NCBI RefSeq assembly: GCF_023242365.1
Contig: NZ_JALLIX010000003.1
Span: forward strand, 62,001-126,000
Length of the DNA stretch: 64,000 nucleotides
Direction: 5' to 3'
Origin: Pseudomonas sp. MWU13-2100
GTDB taxonomy: Bacteria > Pseudomonadota > Gammaproteobacteria > Pseudomonadales > Pseudomonadaceae
Of the stretch, positions 8,552 to 17,060 are shown in pieces. Position 1 is the first letter of the stretch; each line of letters opens with the position of its first letter. The notes under the pieces were generated by a model. That model saw nothing but the letters and a program-made list of their open reading frames with translations. It made no database searches and was not told the origin of the DNA. The position numbers and the translations under genes are program-made.

Positions 8552-9529
8552 ATGCCGCCATTACGCACCTTCGCCCGCGCCGCCGGGTGTTTACTGTTTG
8601 CCGGACAGCTCTTCGCCGCCGAACCCGAACACCCCGAATGCATCGCCCCGGCCGCCCCCGGTGGTGGGTTCGACCTGAGCTGCAAGCTGGCGCAAAGCGC
8701 GCTCCTCAACGAACAAATCCTCAGCACGCCCATGCGCGTCACCTATATGCCCGGTGGCGTCGGAGCCGTGGCTTACAACGACGTGATCACCCAGCACCCG
8801 GCCGATGCCAACACCCTGGTGGCCTGGTCCAGCGGTTCGCTGCTGAACCTGGCGCAAGGCAAGTTCGGCCGTTTCGATGAAGGCGCCGTGCGCTGGCTGG
8901 CCACCGTTGGTACCAGCTACGGCGCCATCGCGGTGAAAAGCGACTCACCGTATAAAACCCTCGCCGACCTGGTCAAGGCACTGAAGGCCGACCCGCGCAA
9001 GGTGGTCATCGGTTTTAGCGGCACCGTTGGTGGCCAAGACTGGATGCAGGCCGCGCTGATCGCCAAGATTGCCGGGATCAACCCGCGCAACCTGCGTTAC
9101 GTGGCCCTCGAAGGGGGTGGCGAAATCATCACGGCCTTGCTGGGCGGGCAAACCCAGGTCGGCAGTACCGACACTGCCGACTCCATGCCGTACATCCAGA
9201 GCGGCGACATGCGCCTGCTGGCGGTGTTCGCCGAACAACGCCTGGACAAGCCGGAAATGAAGAACATCCCCACCGCCAAGGAGCAAGGCTACGACATCGT
9301 CTGGCCGGTGGTGCGCGGTTTCTACCTGGGGCCCAAGGTCAGCGACGAAGACTACGCCTGGTGGAAAGCCGCCTTCGACAAACTCCTGGTTTCGAAAGAG
9401 TTCGCCAAGCTGCGCGATGAGCGCGCGCTGTTCCCCTTCGCCATGACCGGCCCCGAACTCGACACCTATGTGAAGAAACAGGTCGCCGACTACAAGGTGC
9501 TGGCCAAGGAATTCGGCCTGATTCAGTGA
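8552..9529 (+). CDS. tctC: Tripartite tricarboxylate transporter substrate-binding protein TctC (Bug family)
   Basis: 325 residues with a cleavable signal peptide (cut near LFAA). The mature start ECIAPAAPGGGFDLSCKLAQ, MPGGVGAVAYN and the GGGEIITALLGGQTQVGSTD stretch are typical of periplasmic TctC/Bug proteins. It binds citrate-like tricarboxylates for the TctA/TctB permease. The ATG at 8552 has GGAG about 11 bases upstream. The frame is intact although the downstream permease genes are destroyed, so it may persist as a sensor accessory for TctE or feed another TctAB. In P. aeruginosa the porin gene opdH lies between tctD and tctC; here it is absent. Confidence 0.9.
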   Translation: MPPLRTFARAAGCLLFAGQLFAAEPEHPECIAPAAPGGGFDLSCKLAQSALLNEQILSTPMRVTYMPGGVGAVAYNDVITQHPADANTLVAWSSGSLLNLAQGKFGRFDEGAVRWLATVGTSYGAIAVKSDSPYKTLADLVKALKADPRKVVIGFSGTVGGQDWMQAALIAKIAGINPRNLRYVALEGGGEIITALLGGQTQVGSTDTADSMPYIQSGDMRLLAVFAEQRLDKPEMKNIPTAKEQGYDIVWPVVRGFYLGPKVSDEDYAWWKAAFDKLLVSKEFAKLRDERALFPFAMTGPELDTYVKKQVADYKVLAKEFGLIQ

Positions 9530-9548
9530 TCGCCTCCGCCTAGCGTTC

Positions 9549-9569
9549 GCGCCCCCGGCCAGGGGGCGC
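9549..9569 (+). terminator. Stem-loop after tctC
   Basis: GCGCCCCC and GGGGGCGC pair around a 5-base loop. There is no U tract, so it may stabilise the tctC mRNA or lower read-through into the downstream permease remnant rather than end transcription. Confidence 0.4.
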
Positions 9570-9587
9570 GCCACAGGAGTTCGCCCC

Positions 9588-9737
9588 ATGCTTTTACAAC
9601 GACTGTTCGCCGTCGTGCTGCTGGCCTGCGTCGGCCTGGCCCTGATGGCCTGACCCTATCAGGCGGCCTTTTTCTACGAACCGGTCGGCCCGCGCGCTTA
9701 CCCGCCGCTGATGCTCGGCCTGATGGGCCTGGGCTTC
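9588..9737 (+). pseudogene. tctB: tctB remnant (tricarboxylate transporter small membrane subunit)
   Basis: A CAGGAG ribosome site and ATG at 9588 begin MLLQRLFAVVLLACVGLALMA, the first membrane helix of TctB, but TGA at 9651-9653 stops it after 21 codons. The same frame continues PYQAAFFYEPVGPRAYPPLM and LGLMGLG, still TctB-like, for about 28 codons. The remaining two thirds of the gene (about 100 codons) are missing: at about 9735 the sequence turns into the N-terminal region of TctA. Nonsense mutation plus deletion; not functional. Confidence 0.85.
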
Positions 9738-10003
9738 GACGTCACCCTGAGCCTCTACAATCTGGTGACCGCTCTGTGCGGACCCTGTGCGGCACCGTCG
9801 TCGGCCTGCTCCCAGGCCTGGGCCCGATCAATGGCGTGGCGCTGCTGATCCCGATTGCCTTCGCCCTCGGTCTGCCGCCGGAATCGGCGCTGATCCTGCC
9901 GGCGGCGCTGTACCTGGGCTGCGAGTACGGCGGGCGGATCAGCTCGATCCTGCTCAATATTCCCGGCGAGGCCTCCACCGTGATGACCACCCTCGACCAC
10001 TAG
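9738..10003 (+). pseudogene. tctA: tctA 5' remnant (tricarboxylate transporter large membrane subunit)
   Basis: After the deletion junction the frame reads DVTLSLYNLVTALCG, matching the start of TctA. A frameshift near 9775-9785 then moves the reading to another frame, which carries TLCGTVVGLLPGLGPINGVA, LPPESALILPAALYLGCEYG and ISSILLNIPGEASTVMTTLD, the highly conserved N-terminal part of TctA. It ends at TAG 10001-10003 after about 90 of roughly 500 codons, right where REP-like sequence starts. The rest of tctA is not in the window, so this strain lacks a working TctAB at this locus. Confidence 0.88.
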
Positions 10004-10006
10004 CCC

Positions 10007-10122
10007 ATGCTTGCCCGCGCTAAGCAGCCCTGAAACCTGTGACAGCGTTCTGCCTGGCACAATGAGATCGCTGACTATAGGGCCGCTTCGCAGCCCAGCG
10101 CGGGCAAGCCCGCTCGCCACAA
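10007..10122. repeat. Degraded REPIN adjoining the tctA breakpoint
   Basis: The right half (GGGCCGCTTCGCAGCCCAGC then GCGGGCAAGCCCGCTCGCCACAA, 10080-10122) is a clear GTGGCGAGCGGGCTTGCCCGCGCT-type REP. The left half keeps only GCTTGCCCGCGCT (from 10007), starting four bases after the tctA' stop. The tctA truncation and REP edge therefore coincide. Confidence 0.75.
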
Positions 10123-10182
10123 ATCTTGGCGTGACTTGAGATCTCTCTTAACTGACCCGCCCCCCCCTGCCGCCCAAGGCCG

Positions 10183-10875
10183 TCAGAGCGGCGGCAACGC
10201 CCACTGAATCGGCGCCAGGCCGTTCTGTTCGAGGAACTTGTTGGTTCGGCTGAAATGTCCGCAACCGATAAAGCCGCGATAGGCCGACAGCGGTGACGGA
10301 TGCACCGACTTCAAGACCAGGTGCTTGGTCGCGTCGATCAGCTTCTGCTTGCCCTGGGCATGGGCGCCCCACAGCAGGAACACCAGTTTGTCCTGGCGCT
10401 CGCTGACCACCTCGATAATCCGATCGGTAAAGAACTGCCAGCCGCGATTGGCATGCGAAGCGGCAATGCCGCGCTCCACGGTCATGGTGGTGTTGAGCAG
10501 CAACACGCCCTGCTCGGCCCAGTTTTGCAGATAACCGTGCCCGGGGATGTCGATATTCAGGTCACGCTGCAACTCTTTATAGATATTGACCAGCGAGGGT
10601 GGCGCCGGGACGCCCGGCTGCACCGAAAAGCACAGTCCATGGGCCTGGCCCGGGCCGTGGTACGGGTCCTGGCCGATGATCACCACCTTCACCTGATCCA
10701 GCGGCGTGCTGTTCATCGCATTGAAGATCAGCGGTCCCGGCGGATAGATCTCCTTGCCGGCGGCACGCTCCTGGCGCAGAAATTCTCGCAACTCGCTCAT
10801 GTAGGGCTTGTCGAACTCTTCACGGAGCGCCTGCTTCCAGCTGGGCTCAAGTTTGATGCGGTCGTCGTCGGTCAT
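10183..10875 (-). CDS. ung: Uracil-DNA glycosylase
   Basis: 230 residues, normal length. Removes uracil from DNA in base-excision repair. Motif [14 protein letters not shown] contains the catalytic Asp, and [11 protein letters not shown] near residue 190 contains the catalytic His; [10 protein letters not shown] is also conserved. I chose ATG 10875 ([13 protein letters not shown]), matching the family; an in-frame upstream extension to 10986 has no family support. Single gene, divergent from the enoyl-CoA hydratase-family gene. Confidence 0.96.
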   Translation of the reverse strand: MTDDDRIKLEPSWKQALREEFDKPYMSELREFLRQERAAGKEIYPPGPLIFNAMNSTPLDQVKVVIIGQDPYHGPGQAHGLCFSVQPGVPAPPSLVNIYKELQRDLNIDIPGHGYLQNWAEQGVLLLNTTMTVERGIAASHANRGWQFFTDRIIEVVSERQDKLVFLLWGAHAQGKQKLIDATKHLVLKSVHPSPLSAYRGFIGCGHFSRTNKFLEQNGLAPIQWALPPL

Positions 10876-11007
10876 GATCGTATCCGGAAATAACAAATTG
10901 GGGCGGACACTAGGAAAGCCCATCACGCTTGTCAATTGATCCGAGACAGAACCGGCACTTTCCCACACAAGGATCATACTGTGCATTCAACGAGTAGCGA
11001 GGTCACG

Positions 11008-12126
11008 ATGAACCTGCATTTCGAAGAACTCACCGGTATCAACGGCGCCCGCCTGGGAATCGCCACGCTGGATGCCGAACACACCCTCAATGCGCTGTCC
11101 CTGCCGATGATCCAGGTCCTGGACGAACGTCTGGAGACCTGGGCGCGGGATCCGAACATCGTCTGTGTGCTGTTGCGCGGCAACGGCGCCCGGGCTTTCT
11201 GCGCCGGTGGCGAGGTGCGTAGCCTGGCCCAGGCCTGCCAGGCCCACCCGGGGGCCGTGCCACCGCTGGCCAGCGTATTCTTCGCCTCGGAGTACCGCCT
11301 CGACTACCGCCTGCACACCTACCCCAAGCCGGTGCTGTGCTGGGCTCATGGTTACGTCCTCGGCGGCGGCATGGGCCTGCTGCAAGGCGCCGCCATTCGC
11401 ATCGTCACCCCGAGCAGCCGCCTGGCGATGCCGGAAATCGGTATCGGCTTGTACCCGGATGTCGGTGCCAGCTGGTTCCTGTCAAGGCTGCCGGGCAAGC
11501 TGGGCTTGTTCCTCGGCCTCACCGGCGCGCAGATGAACGCTCGCGACGCCATCGACCTGGGGCTGGCCGACCGGCTGCTGGGCGACGATCAACAGGAAGA
11601 ACTGATCGAAGGACTGTTGCGGCTCAATTGGCAGGAACAGACGGCAATGCAACTTAACAGCCTGCTCAAGGCGCTGGAACGTCAGGCCCGCGAGCAGCAA
11701 GCGCAACCGCAAGCGCAATGGCTGCCGCTACGCGAGCGCATCGATGAACTGCTGGATGTCAGCGACGTGCGCTGCGCCTGGAAAGCCATTGCGCAGTTGG
11801 CCGAAGACGCCGACAAACGCCTGGCCCGGGCGGCCAGGCAACTCAAGGAGGGCTGCCCGCTGACCGCGCATCTGGTCTGGGAACAGATCGCTCGGGCCCG
11901 GCATTTGTCGCTGGCGCAGGTGTTCCAGATGGAATACACCCTGAGCCTCAACTGCTGCCGCCACCCGGAGTTCAGCGAAGGCGTGCGGGCGCGGCTGATC
12001 GACAAGGACGGCGAACCGCGCTGGCATTGGCCGGATATCGCCGCGGTGCCGGAAGCGGTGGTCGAGGCACATTTCCAGAAGGCCTGGGAGGGACGCCACC
12101 CACTGGCGGACTTGTCAGACTACTGA
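11008..12126 (+). CDS. Enoyl-CoA hydratase/isomerase family protein (3-hydroxyisobutyryl-CoA hydrolase-like)
   Basis: 372 residues. Crotonase fold: ARAFCAGGEVRSLAQACQ and KPVLCWAHGYVLGGGMGLLQGA form the oxyanion hole, and MPEIGIGLYPDVGASWFLSRLPG plus LGLTGAQMNARDAIDLGLAD are characteristic of the long hydroxyisobutyryl-CoA hydrolase branch (valine breakdown). The C-terminal extension (about 230-372) also fits that branch rather than short hydratases. ATG 11008 is preceded by a weak GCGAGG; an in-frame extension to 10936 is unsupported. The substrate is inferred from family only. Confidence 0.88.
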   Translation: MNLHFEELTGINGARLGIATLDAEHTLNALSLPMIQVLDERLETWARDPNIVCVLLRGNGARAFCAGGEVRSLAQACQAHPGAVPPLASVFFASEYRLDYRLHTYPKPVLCWAHGYVLGGGMGLLQGAAIRIVTPSSRLAMPEIGIGLYPDVGASWFLSRLPGKLGLFLGLTGAQMNARDAIDLGLADRLLGDDQQEELIEGLLRLNWQEQTAMQLNSLLKALERQAREQQAQPQAQWLPLRERIDELLDVSDVRCAWKAIAQLAEDADKRLARAARQLKEGCPLTAHLVWEQIARARHLSLAQVFQMEYTLSLNCCRHPEFSEGVRARLIDKDGEPRWHWPDIAAVPEAVVEAHFQKAWEGRHPLADLSDY

Positions 12127-12148
12127 GCGGCATCCCGGTTGGTCCCGG

Positions 12149-12469
12149 CTAGTTGTCCCGGCCATCATGACCACGGCCACCGCCACCACGGTGACCGTGG
12201 CCGCCATCGCCGTCGTCGCCGCGCCATTGATGCCGATCCCAGCCCCAACCCCGGTTCGGATAAGGGCGATAGGTCGGCGCCGGTGCGTAATAGCGTGGCG
12301 CCGGTACATAATAATCACGCCGGTAGTAGGAACCGCCACCGTAGTAATAGGCCGGTGCCGGTGCGGTGTAGACATCGGAGCGATAGTAGCTGGGCCCACC
12401 ATCGTAGTAGGGCACGCACGCGGACAGCGCCAGGGACAGGCTTGCAGCGAGAAGGATTCGAGGGTGCAT
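12149..12469 (-). CDS. Small Tyr/Gly-rich putative lipoprotein
   Basis: 106 residues. A signal peptide ending in the lipobox LALSAC predicts lipidation at Cys18. The mature part is low-complexity: many YY pairs and PAP/YYGGG repeats, then a His/Gly/Asp-rich tail (DDGDGGHGHRGGGGRGHDG) that could bind metal. No recognised catalytic domain. GGAGG-like sequence precedes the ATG. Proteins of this style are frequent in pseudomonads; function unknown. Confidence 0.7.
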   Translation of the reverse strand: MHPRILLAASLSLALSACVPYYDGGPSYYRSDVYTAPAPAYYYGGGSYYRRDYYVPAPRYYAPAPTYRPYPNRGWGWDRHQWRGDDGDGGHGHRGGGGRGHDGRDN

Positions 12470-12648
12470 GGCGGCCTCCCGGACCGCTAAAGGGCGCCGG
12501 ACAGCGACGCTGTCCGACGTAAGCGGGCCAATGCCTGCCTACACCAGATCAGACCGCGAAACCCTCGACGAGTGCCCCGGCGGCGAAAATTCCGCCACAA
12601 CACCAGCCAGCACTTACACCACAAAATCTGTAGGTATTTAATTGGAGC

Positions 12649-12723
12649 CTGTGGCAGCGGAGCTTGCCCGCGAAGCCTGTGACGATCTTATAGATGCCAT
12701 CGCCAGCAAGCCGGCTTCCACAA
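12649..12723. repeat. REP-type inverted repeat, degenerate
   Basis: CTGTGGCAGCGGAGCTTGCCCGCGAAGC on the left and CGCCAGCAAGCCGGCTTCCACA on the right, a hybrid of two REP types. It lies in the 400-bp gap between the lipoprotein and coiled-coil genes, which otherwise holds no gene. Confidence 0.65.
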
Positions 12724-12765
12724 TGTCCGTGTCAAACCGAGACGCCTCATGCAACCGAAGATCTA

Positions 12766-12857
12766 TGTGGGAGCGGAGCTTGCCCGCGAAGCTTCTGGCG
12801 CCCTCACGGGCCTCTTCGCGGCGGTGCAGCGCCCCCGACAAGCTCCGCGCCTACACA
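12766..12857. repeat. REP-type inverted repeat
   Basis: TGTGGGAGCGGAGCTTGCCCGCGAAGC, then a right arm ending CAAGCTCCGCGCCTACACA. It sits immediately downstream of the coiled-coil membrane protein gene. Confidence 0.7.
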
Positions 12858-12869
12858 AAACCGCTCCCG

Positions 12870-13718
12870 CTATGCTCCGGGTTTTGCGCTGATCTGCTCC
12901 TGCAGGTTCTGGATCTGGTTCTGCAAGGTGGTGATATTGCGCGTGACCTGCCCACGGAAGGCATCGAACTCCGCCGTGTTGGAGCCCGCCTGCCCACCCG
13001 CGGCCTGACGGTTGTCCTGCTCACTCTTGAGCACGATCAGTTCCTGTTCGATACGCTCGACCGCCGCACTGCCATTACCCTGCTTTTTCAAGGCGGCAAT
13101 TTCGGCGGCATTGCTCTTCACCTGCGCGTCGAGCTTGCCGGCATCACCCTGGGCGCCCTTCAGGCTGGCGACTTCCGCCGCCAGGCTTTTGACCTGGGCC
13201 TGCAACTGGGTGTTGGCGCTCTGCTGGTCCGCCGTCAACGCGCTCATCTGTTGCAGGCGTTGCTCAAGACCGGTGGCCTGCCCGGCAACGCCCTGCTGCT
13301 GGCGGCCCTGCTCAAGCAACTTGCCTTCGAGCTGACGGATCTGCAACTTCAGCGCTTCGCTGTCGCTGTTGACACTCGACTCGCTGGCGACCACCTTGCC
13401 GGAAATCGCCTGCAAGCGCCCCGCCGCTTCCTCGCTGATACGCGCGAAGCTTTCCTGGGTCGCCACCAACTGCTGCTCCATCAGGGTGATCTGCTGGAAA
13501 CTCCACCAGGCCAACCCGGCAAAGGCAATGAACAAGGCCCCAACCAGCGCCCAAAGCGGCCCGGTACTCGGCACCTTGACCTTGAGCCGTGGTGTGGCGG
13601 CAACCTGGGTACGGGTGCGTTCGCGTACGGGGGCGACACCGGCGTGATCATCATGGTCGTCCGCATCGGCACGCAGGCTGGGCACATCATCGAAATCGTC
13701 GTTGGCATCGTTACGCAT
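12870..13718 (-). CDS. Inner-membrane coiled-coil protein of unknown function
   Basis: 282 residues. An acidic cytoplasmic N-terminus (DDFDDVPSLRADADDHDDHA), a basic stretch, one membrane segment at about residues 52-72 (GPLWALVGALFIAFAGLAWWS), then a long Gln/Ala-rich coiled coil to the C-terminus, presumably periplasmic. No enzymatic motif or Walker box is visible. Homologues in pseudomonads carry uninformative names. The layout suggests a structural or scaffold role at the inner membrane, but nothing in the sequence shows which. Transcribed alone. Confidence 0.75.
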   Translation of the reverse strand: MRNDANDDFDDVPSLRADADDHDDHAGVAPVRERTRTQVAATPRLKVKVPSTGPLWALVGALFIAFAGLAWWSFQQITLMEQQLVATQESFARISEEAAGRLQAISGKVVASESSVNSDSEALKLQIRQLEGKLLEQGRQQQGVAGQATGLEQRLQQMSALTADQQSANTQLQAQVKSLAAEVASLKGAQGDAGKLDAQVKSNAAEIAALKKQGNGSAAVERIEQELIVLKSEQDNRQAAGGQAGSNTAEFDAFRGQVTRNITTLQNQIQNLQEQISAKPGA

Positions 13719-13832
13719 GAAAGAACCTTTCTGAACCGCAGTGATAGCGAAATGCAGCGAGTATACCGCCCAAGCCCGCCGCTCTGATCGACCCTGAACC
13801 CGGAATTCGGTTCAGTCGTGGTAAGCGAATAT

Positions 13833-14831
13833 TTAAACGGCTGCCGGCTCCTGGGCTTTCCACCAGGTACAGAACTCGTCGAGGGCCGCCCACAGGCTGA
13901 CCTTGGGGTCGTAACCGAGATAGTGCCGTGCGCGGCTGATGTCCAGGGTGAAATCCTTGTTCATCACCTGCATGCCCAGGCGCGACAGGGTCGGCTCGGG
14001 ACGTCCAGGCCAGAGGGCACAGGCACTTTCGTTCAAGGCGGCGACGCTGTAGGCCAGGCCGAAGGAGCGATAACGGGTCACCTGTGGCACCTGCATCTGG
14101 CGCATCACGTAGTTCACCACATCCCACAACGGAATGGGCGTGCCATTGCTGATATTGTAAGCCTTGCCCAGGGCCGAGTCGCCGACCTGCAAACTGCTCA
14201 GCAAGGCTTCGTTGAGGTTGTGCACGCTGGTGAAATCGACCTTGTTCAGGCCGTTGCCGACAATCGACAGCCGGCCTTTGCGCTGCATCTTCAGCAGGCG
14301 TGGGAAAATGCTCATGTCGCCGGCACCGGTGACGAAACGCGGGCGTAGCATCAGCACTTCGAGACCGAACTCCTGGGCACCAAAAACCTTCTGTTCAGCC
14401 AGGTACTTGGTCGCCGCGTAAGGGTGTTTGAAACGCTTGGGGACCTGCTCCTCGGTCAACCCCAGGTGCGAGCGACCGTCGAAATAGATCGAGGGCGACG
14501 ACAAGTGCACCAGGCGCCGGACCTGCTGCTTGAGACAGGCCTCGACCACATTCTCGGTGACCAGCACATTGCCCTGGTGGAAGTCCTGGTAACGCCCCCA
14601 CAGGCCCACCGCGCCGGCGCAATGCACCACGGCCTCGACATCACGGCACAGCTCGCGGACCAACTGCGGGTCCGTCAGGTCGCCCTGGATGAACTCGGCG
14701 CCACGCCGCACCAGATGCTCGACGCTCTCGGCCCGGCGGCCGTTGACCCGCACCTCATGGCCCTGCTCCAGGGCGCAACGCGCAAAGCGCCCGCCGATAA
14801 AGCCGCTCGCGCCGGTGACCAGAATTTTCAT
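13833..14831 (-). CDS. NAD(P)-dependent epimerase/dehydratase (extended SDR, 3-beta-HSD-like)
   Basis: 332 residues. N-terminal nucleotide-binding motif TGASGFIGGRF (GxxGxxG) and catalytic YxxxK as YAATKYLAEQK, with Ser in VHLSSPSIYF upstream: a complete extended SDR active site. HSSP/NVVEACL-type motifs and LRPRFVTGAGD point to the 3-beta-hydroxysteroid dehydrogenase-like subgroup. The start is ATG 14831, with GGAG six bases upstream; a TTG 12 bp earlier is less likely. The substrate is unknown. Upstream lies the argP gene on the same strand, 52 bp away. Confidence 0.88.
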   Translation of the reverse strand: MKILVTGASGFIGGRFARCALEQGHEVRVNGRRAESVEHLVRRGAEFIQGDLTDPQLVRELCRDVEAVVHCAGAVGLWGRYQDFHQGNVLVTENVVEACLKQQVRRLVHLSSPSIYFDGRSHLGLTEEQVPKRFKHPYAATKYLAEQKVFGAQEFGLEVLMLRPRFVTGAGDMSIFPRLLKMQRKGRLSIVGNGLNKVDFTSVHNLNEALLSSLQVGDSALGKAYNISNGTPIPLWDVVNYVMRQMQVPQVTRYRSFGLAYSVAALNESACALWPGRPEPTLSRLGMQVMNKDFTLDISRARHYLGYDPKVSLWAALDEFCTWWKAQEPAAV

Positions 14832-14883
14832 GTCGTGCTCCAAATGCCTTGATTCGTGTTGCCTGCTACTTAAACGCTGCCCG

Positions 14884-15777
14884 TCACGCCAGAGGCACCA
14901 ACCATCGCGCCGCCGAGCGCGCCAGATGCTCGGTCAACTGCCCGAGCAATTGCCCACCGTTGCGCCAATGATGCCAGTACAACGGCACCTCGATGGTTTT
15001 ATCCGCAATCAATTCCACCAGGCTGCCTTGGGCCAACTGCCCGCGCACCTGCAATTCCGGCACCAGCCCCCAGCCCAGGCCGGCTTCGGTCAGGCGGATA
15101 AAGCCTTCCGATGACGGGCACAGATGATGTTCGAAACCGCCCTCCACGCCCAGTGCCGCCAGGTAACGGTGTTGCAGGAAGTCATCCGGACCGAACACCA
15201 GCGCGGGCGTGCGGGCCAACGTCTGCGCATCGATGCCCCGGGGAAAGTGCCGGGCGACAAACGCCGGACTGGCCAACGCGCGATAACGCATCGCCCCCAG
15301 CAGCACGCTGCGCGCACCGGCCACCGGGCGCTCACTGGCGCAGACACACGCGGCGACCTCGCCGGCGCGCATGCGCTTGAGACCCACGGTCTGGTCCTCC
15401 ACCACCAGGTCCAGCAGCAGGTGCTGGCGGGCACAGAAATCCCCCACCGCCTCACCCCACCAGGTCGCCAGGCTGTCGGCATTCAGGGCGATACGCAGGC
15501 GTTCCGGCAGGCCCTCCTCATCCAACGCCGGCACCTGGCTCTGCAGGTCGCGCTCGAGCAGGCGCACCTGCTGCACATGGTTGAGCAGGCGCCGGCCAAT
15601 TTCGGTCGGGCTCGGTGGCGTGGTCCGCACCAACACCGGCTGGCCGACCCGGGCTTCGAGCAACTTGATCCGCTGGGAAATCGCCGACTGCGACAACCCC
15701 AGCACCTGGGCCGCCCGTTCGAAGCCGGCCTGCTCGACCACGGCCGCCAGGGCGGAGAGCAATTTATAGTCGAACAT
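14884..15777 (-). CDS. argP: LysR-family regulator ArgP (LysG/IciA)
   Basis: 297 residues. N-terminal winged helix (DYKLLSALAAVVEQAGFERAAQVLGLSQSAISQRIKLLEARVG) and C-terminal effector domain, with the ArgP-type ordering of motifs (LRIALNADSLATWW, EDQTVGLKRMRAGEVAACV). ArgP/LysG activates the basic amino-acid exporter gene in response to arginine or lysine. Divergent from the ACT-domain gene and lysE, the expected target, so local control of export is likely. Confidence 0.9.
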   Translation of the reverse strand: MFDYKLLSALAAVVEQAGFERAAQVLGLSQSAISQRIKLLEARVGQPVLVRTTPPSPTEIGRRLLNHVQQVRLLERDLQSQVPALDEEGLPERLRIALNADSLATWWGEAVGDFCARQHLLLDLVVEDQTVGLKRMRAGEVAACVCASERPVAGARSVLLGAMRYRALASPAFVARHFPRGIDAQTLARTPALVFGPDDFLQHRYLAALGVEGGFEHHLCPSSEGFIRLTEAGLGWGLVPELQVRGQLAQGSLVELIADKTIEVPLYWHHWRNGGQLLGQLTEHLARSAARWLVPLA

Positions 15778-15872
15778 CAGTTTTCCTAATGGGCGATCAT
15801 CATTATTGGTTTTTCTTATACAACATCGCCCCGCAGAATGCCCACATTCACTGCTTACCCAAGGACACCGAC

Positions 15873-16274
15873 ATGGCCGGCGAAACTTCCCTGAGCGTGC
15901 TGCTGCGCAGCATGAGCCCCGAACTCAACGAGGGCGACTACGTTTTCTGCACCCTGACCGACACCAGCCTGCTCAACGGCCACGAGCCGATCGGCAGCTT
16001 TCGCGAACCCGAGGGCCTGACTGTGATCCTGCGCCGCGAGGACGCCCAGGCCCTCGGACTGCCGTTCGACTACCTGGCGGCCTGGATCACCCTCAACGTG
16101 CATTCGGCGCTGGAAGCGGTCGGCCTCACGGCCGCCTTCGCCGGCGCCCTGGGCCAGGCCGGCATCAGTTGCAACGTGATCGCCGGCTATTACCACGATC
16201 ACCTGTTCGTCGGGCGCGACGACGCCGAGCACGCCCTGCAGGTCTTGCGGCAACTGGCCGAGCACGGGGAGTAA
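15873..16274 (+). CDS. ACT domain-containing protein
   Basis: 133 residues. The family layout is two ACT-like halves: an N-terminal part (SLSVLLRSMSPELNEGDYVFCTL) and a C-terminal ACT domain (AWITLNVHSALEAVGLTAAFAGALGQAGISCNVIAGYYHDHLFVG). ACT domains bind amino acids; its place between argP and lysE, ending 4 bp before lysE, suggests a role in sensing or handling the exported amino acid. ATG 15873 was chosen; the in-frame upstream ATG at 15789 lies within the argP promoter region. Function inferred from context only. Confidence 0.85.
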   Translation: MAGETSLSVLLRSMSPELNEGDYVFCTLTDTSLLNGHEPIGSFREPEGLTVILRREDAQALGLPFDYLAAWITLNVHSALEAVGLTAAFAGALGQAGISCNVIAGYYHDHLFVGRDDAEHALQVLRQLAEHGE

Positions 16275-16278
16275 CGTC

Positions 16279-16881
16279 ATGTGGCAAAGCTATCTGAATG
16301 GCATGCTGGTGGCCGCCGGCCTGATCATGGCGATCGGCACGCAGAACGCCTTTGTCCTGGCCCAGAGCCTGCGCCGCGAACACCACCTGCCAGTGGCGGC
16401 CTTGTGCGTGCTCTGCGATGCGATCCTGATGACCGCGGGGGTCTTCGGCCTGGCCACGGTCCTGGCGCACAACCCGACGCTGCTGGCGTTCGCCCGCTGG
16501 GGCGGCGCGGCCTTCCTGCTCTGGTACGGCGGCCTGGCGCTGCGTCGGGCCTTTTCCCGGCAGAGCCTGCAACAAGGCGCAGGCCAGACCGCGCGCTCAC
16601 TGCGCGCCGTGCTGCTCAGCGCCCTGGCGGTGACCCTGCTCAACCCCCACGTGTACCTCGACACCGTGCTGCTGATCGGCTCCCTCGGCGCCCAGCAGAC
16701 CGAGCCCGGCGCCTACGTGATGGGGGCCGCCAGCGCTTCGCTGCTGTGGTTCTTCAGCCTGGCCCTGGGCGCGGCGTGGCTGGCCCCGTGGCTGGCGCGC
16801 CCGGCCACCTGGCGCCTGCTCGACCTGCTGGTGGCCGTGATGATGTTCGGCGTCGCCGCCCAGTTGATCGGCGTCGGCTGA
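16279..16881 (+). CDS. lysE: LysE/ArgO family basic amino-acid exporter
   Basis: 200 residues with about six hydrophobic segments. The N-terminus LNGMLVAAGLIMAIGTQNAFVLAQSLRR and the internal VTLLNPHVYLDTVLLIGSLG are hallmarks of the LysE branch (lysine/arginine efflux) rather than RhtB. Starts 4 bp after the ACT-domain gene and is probably co-transcribed; regulated by divergent argP. This gene precedes sodB in P. aeruginosa too. Confidence 0.93.
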   Translation: MWQSYLNGMLVAAGLIMAIGTQNAFVLAQSLRREHHLPVAALCVLCDAILMTAGVFGLATVLAHNPTLLAFARWGGAAFLLWYGGLALRRAFSRQSLQQGAGQTARSLRAVLLSALAVTLLNPHVYLDTVLLIGSLGAQQTEPGAYVMGAASASLLWFFSLALGAAWLAPWLARPATWRLLDLLVAVMMFGVAAQLIGVG

Positions 16882-17060
16882 CTTATTCCAAAAGGCTCTG
16901 GAACCTCTATCCCACACAGTTGTTGCGTGGTTAAGCCGCCACCCCGGTGCTATGATCCGAGTCTTGCGCCGCAAAGAGTACAAACTCCCCGGCGCACGCC
17001 TGTATGGCCGCCGTGATCGGCCTTGCGCTCACCGCAACTGACCTGATTAGGAGAATCACC

